A stretch of 64,000 bases of DNA from contig QFQY01000005.1 in the NCBI GenBank assembly GCA_003248805.1, forward strand, positions 62,001 to 126,000. Direction: 5' to 3'. A program made the position numbers and the translations under genes. This document shows positions 18,157 to 28,400 of this stretch, piece by piece. Source of the DNA: Chelatococcus sp. GTDB taxonomy: Bacteria; Pseudomonadota; Alphaproteobacteria; Rhizobiales; Beijerinckiaceae. Below the pieces are notes generated by a model that saw nothing but the letters and a program-made list of their open reading frames with translations, was not told where the DNA came from and ran no database searches. The stretch's first letter is position 1; each line of letters opens with the position of its first letter.

Positions 18157-18314
18157 GGCAGAGTTCTGCGACGGCGCGTCCTTCGGACTCGCCGCGCGGG
18201 AGATCGCCACGATGCGCGGAAGGACTGGGGCGATGGCGGCTTCCGCATTGGCCTTCCGGCGGCAAAGACGCTAACACCTCCCCCGAAACAGAGACTGCCT
18301 CGGGAGGGCCGCCA

Positions 18315-19760
18315 ATGACCGAAATGTTCAAGAACCTCATCGCCGGCGAGTGGGCCGGCGGGACGAATGCCTCGCGCAACATCAATCCGTCCAACACCAA
18401 CGACGTCGTCGGCGAATATGCCCAGGGCTCGGTCGACCAGCTCAACGACGCCGTCGCCGCCGCCAAGGCCGCCTTTCCGGCCTGGAGCCGCTCGGGCCCG
18501 CAGGAGCGCTACGAGATCCTGAAGAAGGCCTCCGACGAAATCCTCGCCCGCCGCGAGGAGCTCGGCCGCCTGCTCTCGCGCGAGGAAGGCAAGACGCTGC
18601 CCGAGGGCATCGGCGAGGCGACGCGCGCCGGCCAGATCTTCGCCTTCTTCGCCGGCGAGTGCCTGCGCCTGGCGGGCGAGACGCTGCCCTCGGTGCGCCC
18701 CGGCGTCGGCGTCGAGGTCACGCGCGAGCCGGTCGGCATCGTCGGCATGATCACGCCCTGGAACTTCCCGATCGCGATTCCGGCCTGGAAGATCGCGCCG
18801 GCGCTGGCGCACGGCAACTGCGTCGTCATCAAGCCGGCCGATCTCGTGCCGGGCTCGGCCTGGGCGCTCGTCGACATCATCCAGCGCGCCGGCCTGCCCA
18901 AGGGCGTGCTCAACCTCGTCATGGGCCGCGGCTCGGTCGTCGGCCAGGCGCTGCTGAACCACAAGGACGTGCACGCGATCTCCTTCACCGGCTCGGTCGG
19001 GACCGGCCGGAAGGTGGCCGAGGCGGCGATCGCCTCCTCGCCGATGAAGAAGGTCCAGCTCGAGATGGGCGGAAAGAACCCGCTCGTGGTGCTCGACGAC
19101 GCCGATCTGAAGGTCGCGGTCGAATGCGCCGTCCAGGGCGCCTTCTTCTCCACCGGCCAGCGCTGCACGGCCTCCTCGCGCCTGATCGTGACCCAGGGCA
19201 TCCATGACCGCTTCGTCGAGGCCTGCATCGAGCGCCTGAAGGGCGTCGTCGTCGACGATGCGCTGAAGACCGGCACGCATATCGGCCCGGTCGTCGACCA
19301 GAGCCAGCTCGACCAGGACCTCAAATACATCCAGATCGCCAAGGACGAGGGCGGCAAGCTCGTCTTCGGCGGCGAGCTCCTGAAGCGCGAGACCCCCGGC
19401 TTCTACCTCCAGCCGGCGCTCTTCACCGAGACGACGAACGCCATGCGCATCTCGCGCGAGGAGGTGTTCGGCCCGGTCGCCAACATCGTCCGCGTCAAGG
19501 ACTACGACGAGGCGCTCGCCGTCGCCAACGACACCGAGTTCGGCCTGTCGTCGGGCATCTGCACGACCTCGCTGAAGCATGCGACGCATTTCAAGCGCAA
19601 CAGCGAGGCCGGCATGGTGATGGTCAACCTCGCGACCGCAGGCGTCGACTACCATGTGCCGTTCGGCGGCCGGAAGGGCTCCAGCTACGGCCCGCGCGAG
19701 CAGGGCGCCTACGCCAAGGAGTTCTACTCCACGGTCAAGACCGCCTACACGCTGGCCTGA
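18315..19760 (+). CDS. NAD(P)-dependent aldehyde dehydrogenase, 2-oxoglutarate-semialdehyde dehydrogenase-like
   Basis: The 481-residue protein is a canonical aldehyde dehydrogenase with the cofactor motif ITPWNFPIAIPAWKIAPAL, FTGSVGTGRKVAE, the general base Glu250 (LEMGGKNP) and the nucleophile Cys284 (GQRCTASSR). The C-terminal GVDYHVPFGGRKGSSYGPREQG resembles ketoglutarate-semialdehyde dehydrogenases of sugar-acid or hydroxyproline pathways. That assignment is only by resemblance. A GGGAGGG site precedes the ATG at 18315. A bidirectional terminator follows the gene. Confidence 0.9.
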   Translation: MTEMFKNLIAGEWAGGTNASRNINPSNTNDVVGEYAQGSVDQLNDAVAAAKAAFPAWSRSGPQERYEILKKASDEILARREELGRLLSREEGKTLPEGIGEATRAGQIFAFFAGECLRLAGETLPSVRPGVGVEVTREPVGIVGMITPWNFPIAIPAWKIAPALAHGNCVVIKPADLVPGSAWALVDIIQRAGLPKGVLNLVMGRGSVVGQALLNHKDVHAISFTGSVGTGRKVAEAAIASSPMKKVQLEMGGKNPLVVLDDADLKVAVECAVQGAFFSTGQRCTASSRLIVTQGIHDRFVEACIERLKGVVVDDALKTGTHIGPVVDQSQLDQDLKYIQIAKDEGGKLVFGGELLKRETPGFYLQPALFTETTNAMRISREEVFGPVANIVRVKDYDEALAVANDTEFGLSSGICTTSLKHATHFKRNSEAGMVMVNLATAGVDYHVPFGGRKGSSYGPREQGAYAKEFYSTVKTAYTLA

Positions 19761-19783
19761 GCCGGCACGCAAATGGTTCGTGG

Positions 19784-19814
19784 AAGGGCCGCGCCGCTAG
19801 GCGCGGCCCTTTTC
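19784..19814. terminator. Bidirectional rho-independent terminator
   Basis: Twelve-base arms AAGGGCCGCGCC (19784-19795) and GGCGCGGCCCTT (19800-19811) enclose GCTA and are followed by T residues on the plus strand. It lies between the convergent aldehyde dehydrogenase and oxidoreductase genes. Confidence 0.87.
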
Positions 19815-19817
19815 GTG

Positions 19818-20831
19818 TCAGAACCCTTCGAGCACGATCTTGCCCTTGGCCCGGTTGCTTTCGATCAGGGCGTGGGCGCGCTTCAGATTGGCCGCGTCGA
19901 TCCTGCCGAAATTCTCGGCGAGCGTCGTCTTCAGCGTGCCGGCATCGACCAGGCGCGAGACCTCGGCGAGCAGCCTGCCCTGCTCGGCCATGTCGGCCGT
20001 GTGAAAGAGCGAGCGCGTGAACATCAGCTCCCAATGCAGGGAGATGCTCTTGCGCTTCAGCGGGTTGGCATCGAGCGTCTCGGGATCGTCGATCAGGCCG
20101 AAGCGCCCCTGCGGCGCGAGCAGCTCGACGATATCCTTGAGGTGGCTGTCGGTATGCGTCGTCGAGAAGGCGAAAGCCGGCTGGCCGATGCCGAGCCCGG
20201 CGACCTGTTCCGCCAGCGGCTTCGCATGATCCACGACGTGATGCGCCCCGAGTTCGCGGGCCCAGGCCTGTGTCTCGGGCCGCGAGGCGGTCGCGATCAC
20301 GGTCACGTCCGTCAGCCGTCGCGCGAGCTGGATCGCGATGGAACCGACGCCGCCGGCACCGCCCACGATCAGCACGGCATGCGCCGCGCCCGGCACCGGC
20401 TTGCGGATGTCGAGACGGTCGAACAGCATCTCCCAGGCGGTGATCGCCGTCAGCGGCAGGGCGGCGGCCTCGGCGAAGCCGAGCGTCTTCGGCTTGGGGC
20501 CGACGATACGCTCGTCGACGAGGTGCAGTTCGGCATTCGAGCCCGGCCGGTCGATCGCGCCGGCATAGAACACGGCATCGCCGGGCTGGAAGGCGGTCAC
20601 CTCGGGGCCGACGGCCTCGACGATGCCCGCTGCGTCCCAGCCGAGCACCTTGGCCTCGCCCTCTGCCGGCTGCGCGCGCCTGCGGACCTTGGTGTCGACG
20701 GGATTGACCGAGACGGCCTTCACTCGGACCAGCAGATCGCGCCCCGTGGCCACGGGGGCGGGCAGGTCGAGATCGATCAGGCTGGTCTCGGCGGTGATCG
20801 GCTGGGGCTGGTGATATCCGACGGCGCGCAT
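19818..20831 (-). CDS. Zinc-binding alcohol dehydrogenase family protein (MDR-type quinone oxidoreductase)
   Basis: The 337-residue protein is a medium-chain dehydrogenase/reductase of the ZADH/quinone-reductase type. It shows VNPVDTKVR, VLGWDAAGIVEAVG, the nucleotide-binding VLIVGGAGGVGSIAIQLAR and a GRFGLIDDPE segment. Catalytic-zinc cysteines are not evident, as usual for quinone-reductase-like members. It is divergent from an HxlR regulator, a common arrangement in which the regulator controls the reductase in response to reactive aldehydes or quinones. That function is inferred. Confidence 0.88.
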   Translation of the reverse strand: MRAVGYHQPQPITAETSLIDLDLPAPVATGRDLLVRVKAVSVNPVDTKVRRRAQPAEGEAKVLGWDAAGIVEAVGPEVTAFQPGDAVFYAGAIDRPGSNAELHLVDERIVGPKPKTLGFAEAAALPLTAITAWEMLFDRLDIRKPVPGAAHAVLIVGGAGGVGSIAIQLARRLTDVTVIATASRPETQAWARELGAHHVVDHAKPLAEQVAGLGIGQPAFAFSTTHTDSHLKDIVELLAPQGRFGLIDDPETLDANPLKRKSISLHWELMFTRSLFHTADMAEQGRLLAEVSRLVDAGTLKTTLAENFGRIDAANLKRAHALIESNRAKGKIVLEGF

Positions 20832-20874
20832 GGTCTTGTCTCCCGCATTGCGATGCAGGCGAGATGCGCTCTAT

Positions 20875-20906
20875 GCTGAAATCTCGCAAGAACGCACAAA
20901 TTCAGC
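20875..20906. promoter_or_regulatory. Possible operator between the oxidoreductase and hxlR genes
   Basis: GCTGAA (20875-20880) and TTCAGC (20901-20906) form an inverted repeat with 20 bases between the arms, in the 100-bp divergent promoter. The spacing is wide, so this is a weak call. Confidence 0.3.
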
Positions 20907-20931
20907 TCATAGTGTCGAAAAGGATACCGTG

Positions 20932-21294
20932 ATGCCGCCGCGCTTCAAGGAGCCCTTCTGTTCCGCCGGCTGCCCCGTCGAGGCCGCGCTCGGCCTGATC
21001 GGCGGCAAGTGGAAGGGGATCGTGCTCTATCACCTGCTGAAGGCGGGGACGCTGCGTTTCAACGCGATCCGCCGGCTGATGCCGGGCGTGACGCAGCGCA
21101 TGCTGACGACGCAGCTGCGCGAGCTGGAGGCGGACGGGCTGATCCTGCGGGTGGTCTATCCCGAGGTTCCCCCGCGCGTGGAGTACAGCCTGACCCAGAA
21201 GGGGCGCACGCTGGAGCCTGTCATCACCGCGCTCCGGATCTGGGGCGAGGAGCATGCCCGAACGGCGCCTGCGCCGGAGAGCGCGGCGGCGTGA
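20932..21294 (+). CDS. HxlR-family winged-helix transcriptional regulator
   Basis: The 120-residue protein carries the HxlR signature: CPVEAALGLIGGKWKGIVLYHL, then GTLRFNAIRRLMPGVTQRMLTTQLRELEADGL and RVEYSLTQKG. Cys near residue 10-14 (FCSAGCPVE) is a conserved sensing position in many thiol-reactive HxlR proteins such as YodB/HypR. I chose the ATG at 20932, seven bases after AAGGA. An upstream start would add residues with no family match. It probably regulates the divergent oxidoreductase. Confidence 0.9.
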   Translation: MPPRFKEPFCSAGCPVEAALGLIGGKWKGIVLYHLLKAGTLRFNAIRRLMPGVTQRMLTTQLRELEADGLILRVVYPEVPPRVEYSLTQKGRTLEPVITALRIWGEEHARTAPAPESAAA

Positions 21295-21300
21295 GGCCGC

Positions 21301-21996
21301 TCAGCCCAGCGCCGTCTCCAGCTCCGCCACGCTGGTCAGGCAGAGGTCGCTGATCGGCCCCAGCGTCTCGCGCGTCCCGGTTCCCGTGAGCACCGCGATC
21401 CGCAGGCCGGCGCCTGCGCTGCGCCCCATGTCCATGTCGTGGCTGTTGTCGCCGATCACCGCGATCTCATGCGGGCCGAGCCCCGTCGCCTCGCAGAAGG
21501 CGAGCGCCATGCCGGCCTCGGGCTTGGCGCCATGGCCGGAATCGTAGCCGCAGGCGAAGTCGAGATGGGGGGCGATCCCGAAATGCGCGGCCGTCGCCAG
21601 GACGGCGGCCTGGTTGTCGCTGGAGGCGATGCCGAGCCTGAGATCGCGGCTGCGGAGCGCGGCGAACAGCGCCGCCAGATCGCAGACCGGCACCATGCGC
21701 GGCACCGCGTCGAGGAACAAAGTGTCGAGAGCCTCGACGAGGCGCCCATGGCCGAGCGGGCTGCCGGCGCCGCGCCAGGCCCGCGCCAGCTCCTGCGTAT
21801 TGCCGGCGGCCATCAGCGAATTGGCGGCGGCCGCGCCGGTTTCGGGATCGGCCCCCGCCAGCCGCAGCAACCGCGCCGCCAGCGCGGCGTCACCATCGGC
21901 GGCGATCATCCCGGCCTCGCGGTTGATCGGCGGCCAGCTCGCCGCATAGTCGAGCAGCGTTCCGTCCTTGTCGAAGAGCAGGCCGCGGATCGCCAC
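21301..21996 (-). CDS. HAD-superfamily hydrolase, phosphoglycolate phosphatase-like
   Basis: The 231-residue protein has HAD motif I FDKDGTLLD, motif II near LGIASSDN, the Lys of motif III in GYDSGHGAKPEAG and motif IV VIGDNSHDMDMGRSAG. It probably dephosphorylates a small phosphate ester. The start is a GTG at 21996, five bases after the stop of the upstream transglutaminase, so it is the last gene of that operon. No ATG gives a complete motif I. The substrate is unknown. Its operon position may link it to the ATP-grasp/transglutaminase genes. Confidence 0.82.
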   Translation of the reverse strand: MAIRGLLFDKDGTLLDYAASWPPINREAGMIAADGDAALAARLLRLAGADPETGAAAANSLMAAGNTQELARAWRGAGSPLGHGRLVEALDTLFLDAVPRMVPVCDLAALFAALRSRDLRLGIASSDNQAAVLATAAHFGIAPHLDFACGYDSGHGAKPEAGMALAFCEATGLGPHEIAVIGDNSHDMDMGRSAGAGLRIAVLTGTGTRETLGPISDLCLTSVAELETALG

Positions 21997-22001
21997 GGCC
22001 G

Positions 22002-22880
22002 TCAGCCGATCGGGATGACGTCGACCGCGATGCCGATCTTCTGCGACCCCGGCCCGATCAGCACGCCGTCCAGCGGCGAGACGTCGGCATAGTCGCGGCC
22101 GAAGGCGGTAACGACATGGTCGTCGGCGACGATCAGGTCGTTGGTCGGATCGAGCCCGATCCAGCCCGTCTCGGGCCCGCACCAGAGCATGACCCAGGCG
22201 TGGCTCGCATCCGAGCCTTCGAGCCGCTTCTGGCCGGGCGGGGGGATGGTCCGGATATAGCCGCTGACATAGCCCGCCGGCAGGCCGAGGCCGCGCAGGC
22301 CGGCGATCATGATATGCGCGAAATCCTGGCACACCCCGTGGCGCTCGGCGAAGGCCTCGGCGAGCGGCGTCGAGACCTCGGTGGCCTCGGGATCATAGGT
22401 GAAATCGGCCCTGATCCGCGCCATCAGCTCCGCCGCCGCCTCGAGCACCGGCCTGAGCGGCGAGAAGCTGCGGCGGGCATAGGCGGTGACGTCGGGCACG
22501 AGCGGCACCAGCCGGCTGGCATAGAGCTGGTGGGCGGGCGAATCCGGCGCGAGGCTGGCCGAGGAGAGCGCCAGCGCCGCGACCTCCTCCCAGTTGCGGG
22601 TGAGGCCCGGAAAGGGAGCCGCCGGGCGGCGCACGTCGACCCGCGCCCTGAGCTCGATCTTGAGCTCGCGATGCGGCTTCGAGATCGTCAGCGTCGTCAT
22701 GCGGTTGCCGAAGAAGCTCAGATCCTCGCCGCGCTCGTCGGGGCGCGGCGTCACCGACAATTCGCTCGACTGCACGGTCTGCCCGTCGCCGTCATGGGGC
22801 AGCAGCCGCAGGATGCAGCGCGCGAAGGGGACCGGCCGGCTGTAGCCGTAGGTCGTGACGTGGCGGACGTCGTAGATCAC
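22002..22880 (-). CDS. Transglutaminase-like family protein (operon member)
   Basis: The 292-residue protein has the bacterial transglutaminase N-terminal domain (VRHVTTYGYSRPV, LRLLPH) and a complete triad: Cys184 (GVCQDFAH), His227 (SHAWV) and Asp244 (LDPTND). Such proteins may act as peptidases, amidases or acyl transferases. No substrate is known for this clade. The ATG at 22880 overlaps the stop of the ATP-grasp/alpha-E gene by four bases, so the two are probably translationally coupled. Confidence 0.9.
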   Translation of the reverse strand: MIYDVRHVTTYGYSRPVPFARCILRLLPHDGDGQTVQSSELSVTPRPDERGEDLSFFGNRMTTLTISKPHRELKIELRARVDVRRPAAPFPGLTRNWEEVAALALSSASLAPDSPAHQLYASRLVPLVPDVTAYARRSFSPLRPVLEAAAELMARIRADFTYDPEATEVSTPLAEAFAERHGVCQDFAHIMIAGLRGLGLPAGYVSGYIRTIPPPGQKRLEGSDASHAWVMLWCGPETGWIGLDPTNDLIVADDHVVTAFGRDYADVSPLDGVLIGPGSQKIGIAVDVIPIG

Positions 22881-25396
22881 GCGATACCCGTCAGCCGTGA
22901 GCCTTCCGGCCGGCTGCTCTGCAGGAAGTAACGATCGGCGATCGCGCTCGACAGCCCCATCATCAGCTGCTCGAACAGCAGGATGCCGGTGCGGTCGAGG
23001 CGGCTCGCCTCCGAGGTGCGGCAGTCGGCGGCGAGCTTGAGGATCAGCCGTCGCGGCGCCTCCAGCATGCCGTCCTCCGCCAGGGCCGGCAGGTTCGCGA
23101 CCTCTTGGTCGAGCCTGTCGACCTGGAACGCCACGGAGCGCGGATTGTAGGGGTCGAGCATCACGAGATCGAGGACCGGCATCGCGCTCGGGCCGAGCAG
23201 ATAGCGCGAGCGATAGGTGATCTGGGAGTCGGTCAGGTCGAGCAGCGCGTCGAGGCTGTCGGCCGAGGCGCCGGGACCGGCGAAATGGCGGGCAAAGCGG
23301 CAGGTGCCGATGCCCCGTTCGAGCCGCCGGCCGATGTCGAGAAAGCGCCAGCCCGGGCCGCGCACCATGTTCTCCTGGCTGAGACCGGAGAAGGCGGCGA
23401 GCGACTTCAGCGCCCGGTCGGCGATTTCATAGGCCTCGCCCTCGCTGGGCTGGCGCGTGCCGCCCAGGGTGAGCTGGCTCTGCAGCTCGCCGAACAGCCG
23501 CCACGCATCGACGGAGAGCCGTTCGCGGATGACCGAGGCCGTGCGGCGGGCCTCGCCCACCGACGAGAAGGCGGAGCCGTACTGCTCGGCGTCGTGCAGG
23601 GCCGCCACGGCCTGCGCCGCCGGCTTCTGGTTGCGGCCTCCCGGCGCCGCGCCCCAGGCGACGAGCAGGTTGCCGAGCTGGCGCAGCGTGTCGCCGCGCT
23701 CGGGGGCCGGGTCCGGGTCGATCAGCCGGCCGAGGAGCGCGCGCACGAGGCGCAGCGTCGACTCGCTCCGCTCCAGATAGCGCCCCAGCCAGAACAGGTT
23801 GTCGGCGGCGCGGCTCGGCAGCGTGCCGGTGATGCGGCGGATGTTGATCTGGTCGGCGCTGGGCAGCAGCGAGACGTGCTCGACCGGCGCATCCGAGGTC
23901 ACCCAGACGTCGCAGGAGCGCACGCCGCTGCGCAGGCTGACGGCGCGCGCATCGGGCTCGTCGGAAATCCGGCAGAAGCCGCCGGGCATGACCTTCCAGC
24001 CGTCGGGCGTCGCGGCGGCGAAGACGCGCAGCGTCATCGGATGCGGTTCGAAGCGCCCGTTCTGGAAGACCGGCATGGTCGAGAGCCTGACCACCTCCTG
24101 GCCGACATAGTCGCGCGCCCCCGCCTCGACACGGGCGCGCAAGGCCGCACGGGCGTCGGGCGACAGGTCGGCGGCCGCGACGGGGCCGGTGTCGAGGCCC
24201 CCGCCGGCGCTGCGGAAGGCCGGGGCGATGCTCATCTCGTCGAAGCGCTCGAGCACGTCGGCGCATTCGCGCGGCTGCCCGCACCACCAGGTCGCGACAT
24301 TGGGCAGGATCAGGTCCTCGCCCAGGATGCTGCGGGCGATGGCCGGCAGGAAGCTCATCAGCGCGCGCGACTCGACGACGCCGGAGCCGAGGCCGTTGGC
24401 GATGGCGACATTGCCCTGCCGGACGGCCTGCACCAGCCCCGCGACGCCGAGCGCCGAGGCCGCGTTGAGCTCCAGCGGGTCGGCGAAATCGCCGTCGATG
24501 CGCCGCCAGATCACGTCGGCGCGCTTGAGGCCCGCGATGGTGCGCACATGCACGCGGCCCTCGCGCATGATGAGGTCGCCGCCTTCCACCAGCAGGAAGC
24601 CGAGATAGCGCGCCAGATAGGCCTGCTCGAAATAGCTCTCGTTGAGCGGACCCGGCGTCAGCAGGCAGATTCGCGGCTCGATGCGCTTCGAGCGCGCCAC
24701 CAGCCCGGCGCGGAGGCCCTGGAAGAACGCCGCCAGCCGCTCGACATTCATGTGCCGGAACATGTCCGGGAAGCCGCGCGAGAGGGCGAGCCGGTTCTCC
24801 AGCGCATAGCCGGCGCCGGAGGGCGCCTGCGTCCGGTCGCCGAGCACCCACCAGCGCCCGTCGGGCCCGCGCCCGAGATCGGCCGCGTAGAGCTGCAGGG
24901 ACCCGCCGCCGGCCGTGCCGTGCAGCGGGCGCAGATAGTCGGGGCTCCCCGTGACCACGGCGGCCGGGAGCAGTCCGCGCGCGACGAGGTCGCCCCGGCC
25001 GTAGACGTCGTCGAGCAATGTCGAGAGCAGCTCGGCGCGTTGCGCCACGCCCGCGGCGATCGTCTCCCATTCGGCGCCGGGGATCACCAGCGGGACATGG
25101 GCGAGCGGCCAGGCGCGCTCGCCGGCGGTCGGATCGCGCGCGTCGAGATCGCCATGGACGCGGTAGGACACGCCGGTGTCGCGGACATGCCGGTCGGCGA
25201 GGCCGAGCCGCTGCGTGAGTTCGTCCGGCGAGAGCGCGGACCAGGCCTGGAGAACCGGCTCCCAATGCGGGCGCACCGTGCCGTCGGCCGCGATGAGCTC
25301 GTCATGCACGCCCGGCAGTGGCCGATAGCCCTCCAGCAGGGCGCCGCGGCGGCCTGCCTTCGTGCGTCCCGAGCGGATGCGCCCCTGGAAGGTCAT
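22877..25396 (-). CDS. Circularly permuted ATP-grasp protein fused to alpha-E domain
   Basis: The 839-residue protein joins two domains often encoded by neighbouring genes. Residues about 60-500 form a circularly permuted ATP-grasp amidoligase-like domain (WWVLGDRTQAPSGAGYALEN, LLTPGPLNESYFEQAYLARY, RVHVRTIAGLKRADVIWRRI, NVAIANGLGSGVVE). Residues about 525-835 form the helical alpha-E domain (LPSRAADNLFWLGRYLERSE). ATP-grasp enzymes typically ligate carboxylates to amines, so peptide-bond formation is a reasonable inference. It lies between two transglutaminase genes on one transcript. Confidence 0.9.
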   Translation of the reverse strand: MTFQGRIRSGRTKAGRRGALLEGYRPLPGVHDELIAADGTVRPHWEPVLQAWSALSPDELTQRLGLADRHVRDTGVSYRVHGDLDARDPTAGERAWPLAHVPLVIPGAEWETIAAGVAQRAELLSTLLDDVYGRGDLVARGLLPAAVVTGSPDYLRPLHGTAGGGSLQLYAADLGRGPDGRWWVLGDRTQAPSGAGYALENRLALSRGFPDMFRHMNVERLAAFFQGLRAGLVARSKRIEPRICLLTPGPLNESYFEQAYLARYLGFLLVEGGDLIMREGRVHVRTIAGLKRADVIWRRIDGDFADPLELNAASALGVAGLVQAVRQGNVAIANGLGSGVVESRALMSFLPAIARSILGEDLILPNVATWWCGQPRECADVLERFDEMSIAPAFRSAGGGLDTGPVAAADLSPDARAALRARVEAGARDYVGQEVVRLSTMPVFQNGRFEPHPMTLRVFAAATPDGWKVMPGGFCRISDEPDARAVSLRSGVRSCDVWVTSDAPVEHVSLLPSADQINIRRITGTLPSRAADNLFWLGRYLERSESTLRLVRALLGRLIDPDPAPERGDTLRQLGNLLVAWGAAPGGRNQKPAAQAVAALHDAEQYGSAFSSVGEARRTASVIRERLSVDAWRLFGELQSQLTLGGTRQPSEGEAYEIADRALKSLAAFSGLSQENMVRGPGWRFLDIGRRLERGIGTCRFARHFAGPGASADSLDALLDLTDSQITYRSRYLLGPSAMPVLDLVMLDPYNPRSVAFQVDRLDQEVANLPALAEDGMLEAPRRLILKLAADCRTSEASRLDRTGILLFEQLMMGLSSAIADRYFLQSSRPEGSRLTGIA

Positions 25397-25405
25397 TGTT
25401 CCCGA

Positions 25406-28400
25406 TCAGATCCCCGCTGGCCGCCTGAGATCCAGCGTGAGCGGGAATTCGGCGCTGCGTTCCTCCGGCGGAATCGCCAGAGCGCCGGGACTATGACCGA
25501 TCGCCTCGAAACGTGCGAGCCGGCGCGCCTCCGCTTCGTAGGAATTCACAGGAGGTGTCTCGTAATTGCGCCCGCCCGGATGGGCGACATGGTAGACGCA
25601 GCCGCCGAGCGAGCGCCCGACCCAGGTGTCGACGATGTCGAAGGTCAGCGGCGCATGGACCGGAATCGTCGGGTGCAGGCCCGATGCCGGCTGCCACGCC
25701 TTGAAGCGGACGGCCGCGACGCTCTCGCCGCTCGCCCCGGTCTGCGTCATCGGCAGGCGTCTGCCGTTGCAGGTGATCAGGTGGCGGCCGGGAACCAGCC
25801 CCTTGGCCTTGACCTGCAGGCGCTCCACCGACGAGTCGACATAGCGCACGGTGCCGCCGATCGCGCCTTCCTCGCCCATGACGTGCCAGGGTTCGAGCGC
25901 CTGCCGGATCTCGATCTCGACCCCGCCATGCTCCACCTTGCCGAAGAAGGGGAAGCGGAACTCGGCCTGCGCCTCGAACCAGACCGGATCGAAGGCGTAG
26001 CCGGCGCGGCCGAGATCGGCGAGCACCTCCTTGAAGTCCTGCCAGACCATCTCGGGCAGCATGAAGCGGTCGTGCAGGGTCGTGCCCCAGCGCACCAGCG
26101 CGCCCTCCTGCGGCTCGCGCCAGAACCAGGCGACGAGCGCGCGCAGCAGCAGTTGCTGGGCGAGCGACATGCGCGCATCCGGCGGCATCTCGAAGCCGCG
26201 GAACTCGATCAGCCCGAGCCGGCCGGTTGGTCCGTCCGGCGAATAGAGCTTGTCGATGCAGATTTCGGTGCGGTGCGTGTTGCCGGAGACGTCGACCAGC
26301 AGGTTGCGCAGCAGCCTGTCCACCAGCCAGAGCGGGATCGTCGGCGCGCCCGGCTTCGGGATCATCGAGAGCGCGATCTCGAGCTCGTAGAGCGCGTCGT
26401 GCCGGGCCTCGTCGATGCGCGGCGCCTGGCTCGTCGGGCCGATGAACAGCCCGGAGAACAGGTAGGACAGGGAGGGGTGCCGGTTCCAGTAGAGCACGAG
26501 GCTCTTGATCAGGTCCGGCCGGCGCAGGAAGGGCGAGTCCGGCGGGGTGACGCCGCCCATGACGACATGGTTGCCGCCGCCGGTGCCGGTATGGCGCCCG
26601 TCGACCATGAACTTCTCGGCGCAGAGCCGTGACTGCCGCGCCTCCTCATAGACGCCGCGCGTGATCGCGACCGCGTCCTGCCAATCCCTCGCCGGATGGA
26701 TGTTCACCTCGATGACGCCGGGATCGGGCGTCGCCTTGATGACGTTGAGACGGGGATCGTGCGGCGGCGCGTAGCCCTCGATATGGACGGGCTGGCCGAG
26801 CTCGCGCGCCACCTGCTCGACGCTGGCGATCAGGTCGAGATAGTCCTCCAGCCGCTCGACCGGCGGCAGGAACACGCACAGCACGTTGTCGCGGATCTCG
26901 AGGCTGATCGCGGTGCGGACATGCTCGCCGCCGACCTCCTGCTCGGTCCGGTCCTGGGCATTGGCGGCGGCCTCGACCGTCCGCGACATCTGCTGCGGCG
27001 CCGGGGATTCCGGGCGGACAGGAGCCTCGGGCGCCGGCGGGTCGGCCGCCGGTCCGAAGCCGCCCGCCGCGCGCGGCAGCGGCGGGCGCTGCTCCATCGG
27101 GTCCTGCGGGTGGAGATGCGGATATTCGGCCTTGGGCACCACCGGCAGCGAGCCGAGCGGCAGGCGATAGCCGACGGGCGAGTCGCCCGGAACGAGGAAG
27201 AGCTTGCCCCGGCGCAGCCTCCACTTTTCCGAGCGCCAGCGCCGGTCGCCGGCCTGGCTCTGCCAGCGCTGCACCGGAATGACATAGCCGCGCGGCTTGC
27301 CGAGGCCGAGCTGGAAGACCTGCTGCATGCGGGCGCGCTCTTCCGGATCGGCCAGGCGCGGGTCGAGCGGGTCGACATTGTCCGGCAGCTGCGCCTCCTT
27401 CAGCAGCCAGTAGCCCGTATCCTCATAGGCCGGCAGCACGTAGTCGGCGCCGAGCCCGAGCTTCTCCGACAGGCCGTCCGCCATCGCCTCGGCCTCGGCG
27501 ATAGTGGCGCCGGCCTCGAGCTCCCGGTCGCCGCCGGTCGGCGCGCCCGGCTCCCGCGCGATCAGCGCCGCGTCGCGCCAGATCGGCTCGCCATCGGCGC
27601 GCCAGTAGAGCGCGAAGGCCCAGCGCGGCAGGCTCTCGCCCGGATACCACTTGCCCTGGCCGTAATGCAGCATGCCGCCGGGCGCGAAGCGCTCGCGCAG
27701 CCGGCGGATCAGCACGTCCGCGCGGCCGCGCTTGGTCGGGCCGACGGCGGCGGTGTTCCATTCCTCGCCGGTCTGGTCGTCGATCGAGACGAAGGTCGGC
27801 TCGCCGCCCATCGTCAGCCGCACGTCCTGCCGCTGGAGATCGGCCTCGACCTGCGCGCCCAGCGCGTCGAGCCGCTGCCAGGATTCGTCGGAGAAGGGCA
27901 GGGTGATGCGCGGCACCTCGTGGACGCGCGCCACGCTCATATGGAAGTCGAAGGTGGTCTCGGCATAGCTCGCCACGCCCGAGACCGGCGCGGCCGAGCG
28001 GTAATGCGGCGTCGCGGCCAGCGGCAGGTGGCCTTCGCCGGTGAGCAGCCCCGAGGTCGGATCGAGGCCGATCCAGCCGGCGCCGGGGATGTAGACCTCG
28101 GCCCAGGCATGCAGGTCGGTGAAGTCCTTGTCCGTGCCGCGCGGGCCCTCCAGCGGGTCGATATCCGCCTTCATCTGGATCAGGTAGCCGGAGACGAAGC
28201 GGGCCGCGAGGCCGAGATGCCGCAGGATCTGGACGAGCAGCCAGCTCGTGTCGCGGCACGAGCCCGACTTGATGTCGAGCGTCGTTTCCGGCTCCTGCAC
28301 GCCGGGCTCCATGCGGATGCCATAGGCGATCATCCGCTGCAGCCGGGCGTTGAGATCGACGATGAAATTGACCGTGTTGGTCCTCTCGCGCGGGATCGTG

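Noticed and set aside
23105..26632. Plus-strand open frame of 1175 codons
   Set aside because: It is antisense to the ATP-grasp/alpha-E and DUF2126 genes, which carry clear family motifs. Its Arg/Ala/Gly-rich translation has no recognisable domain and is a high-GC shadow.
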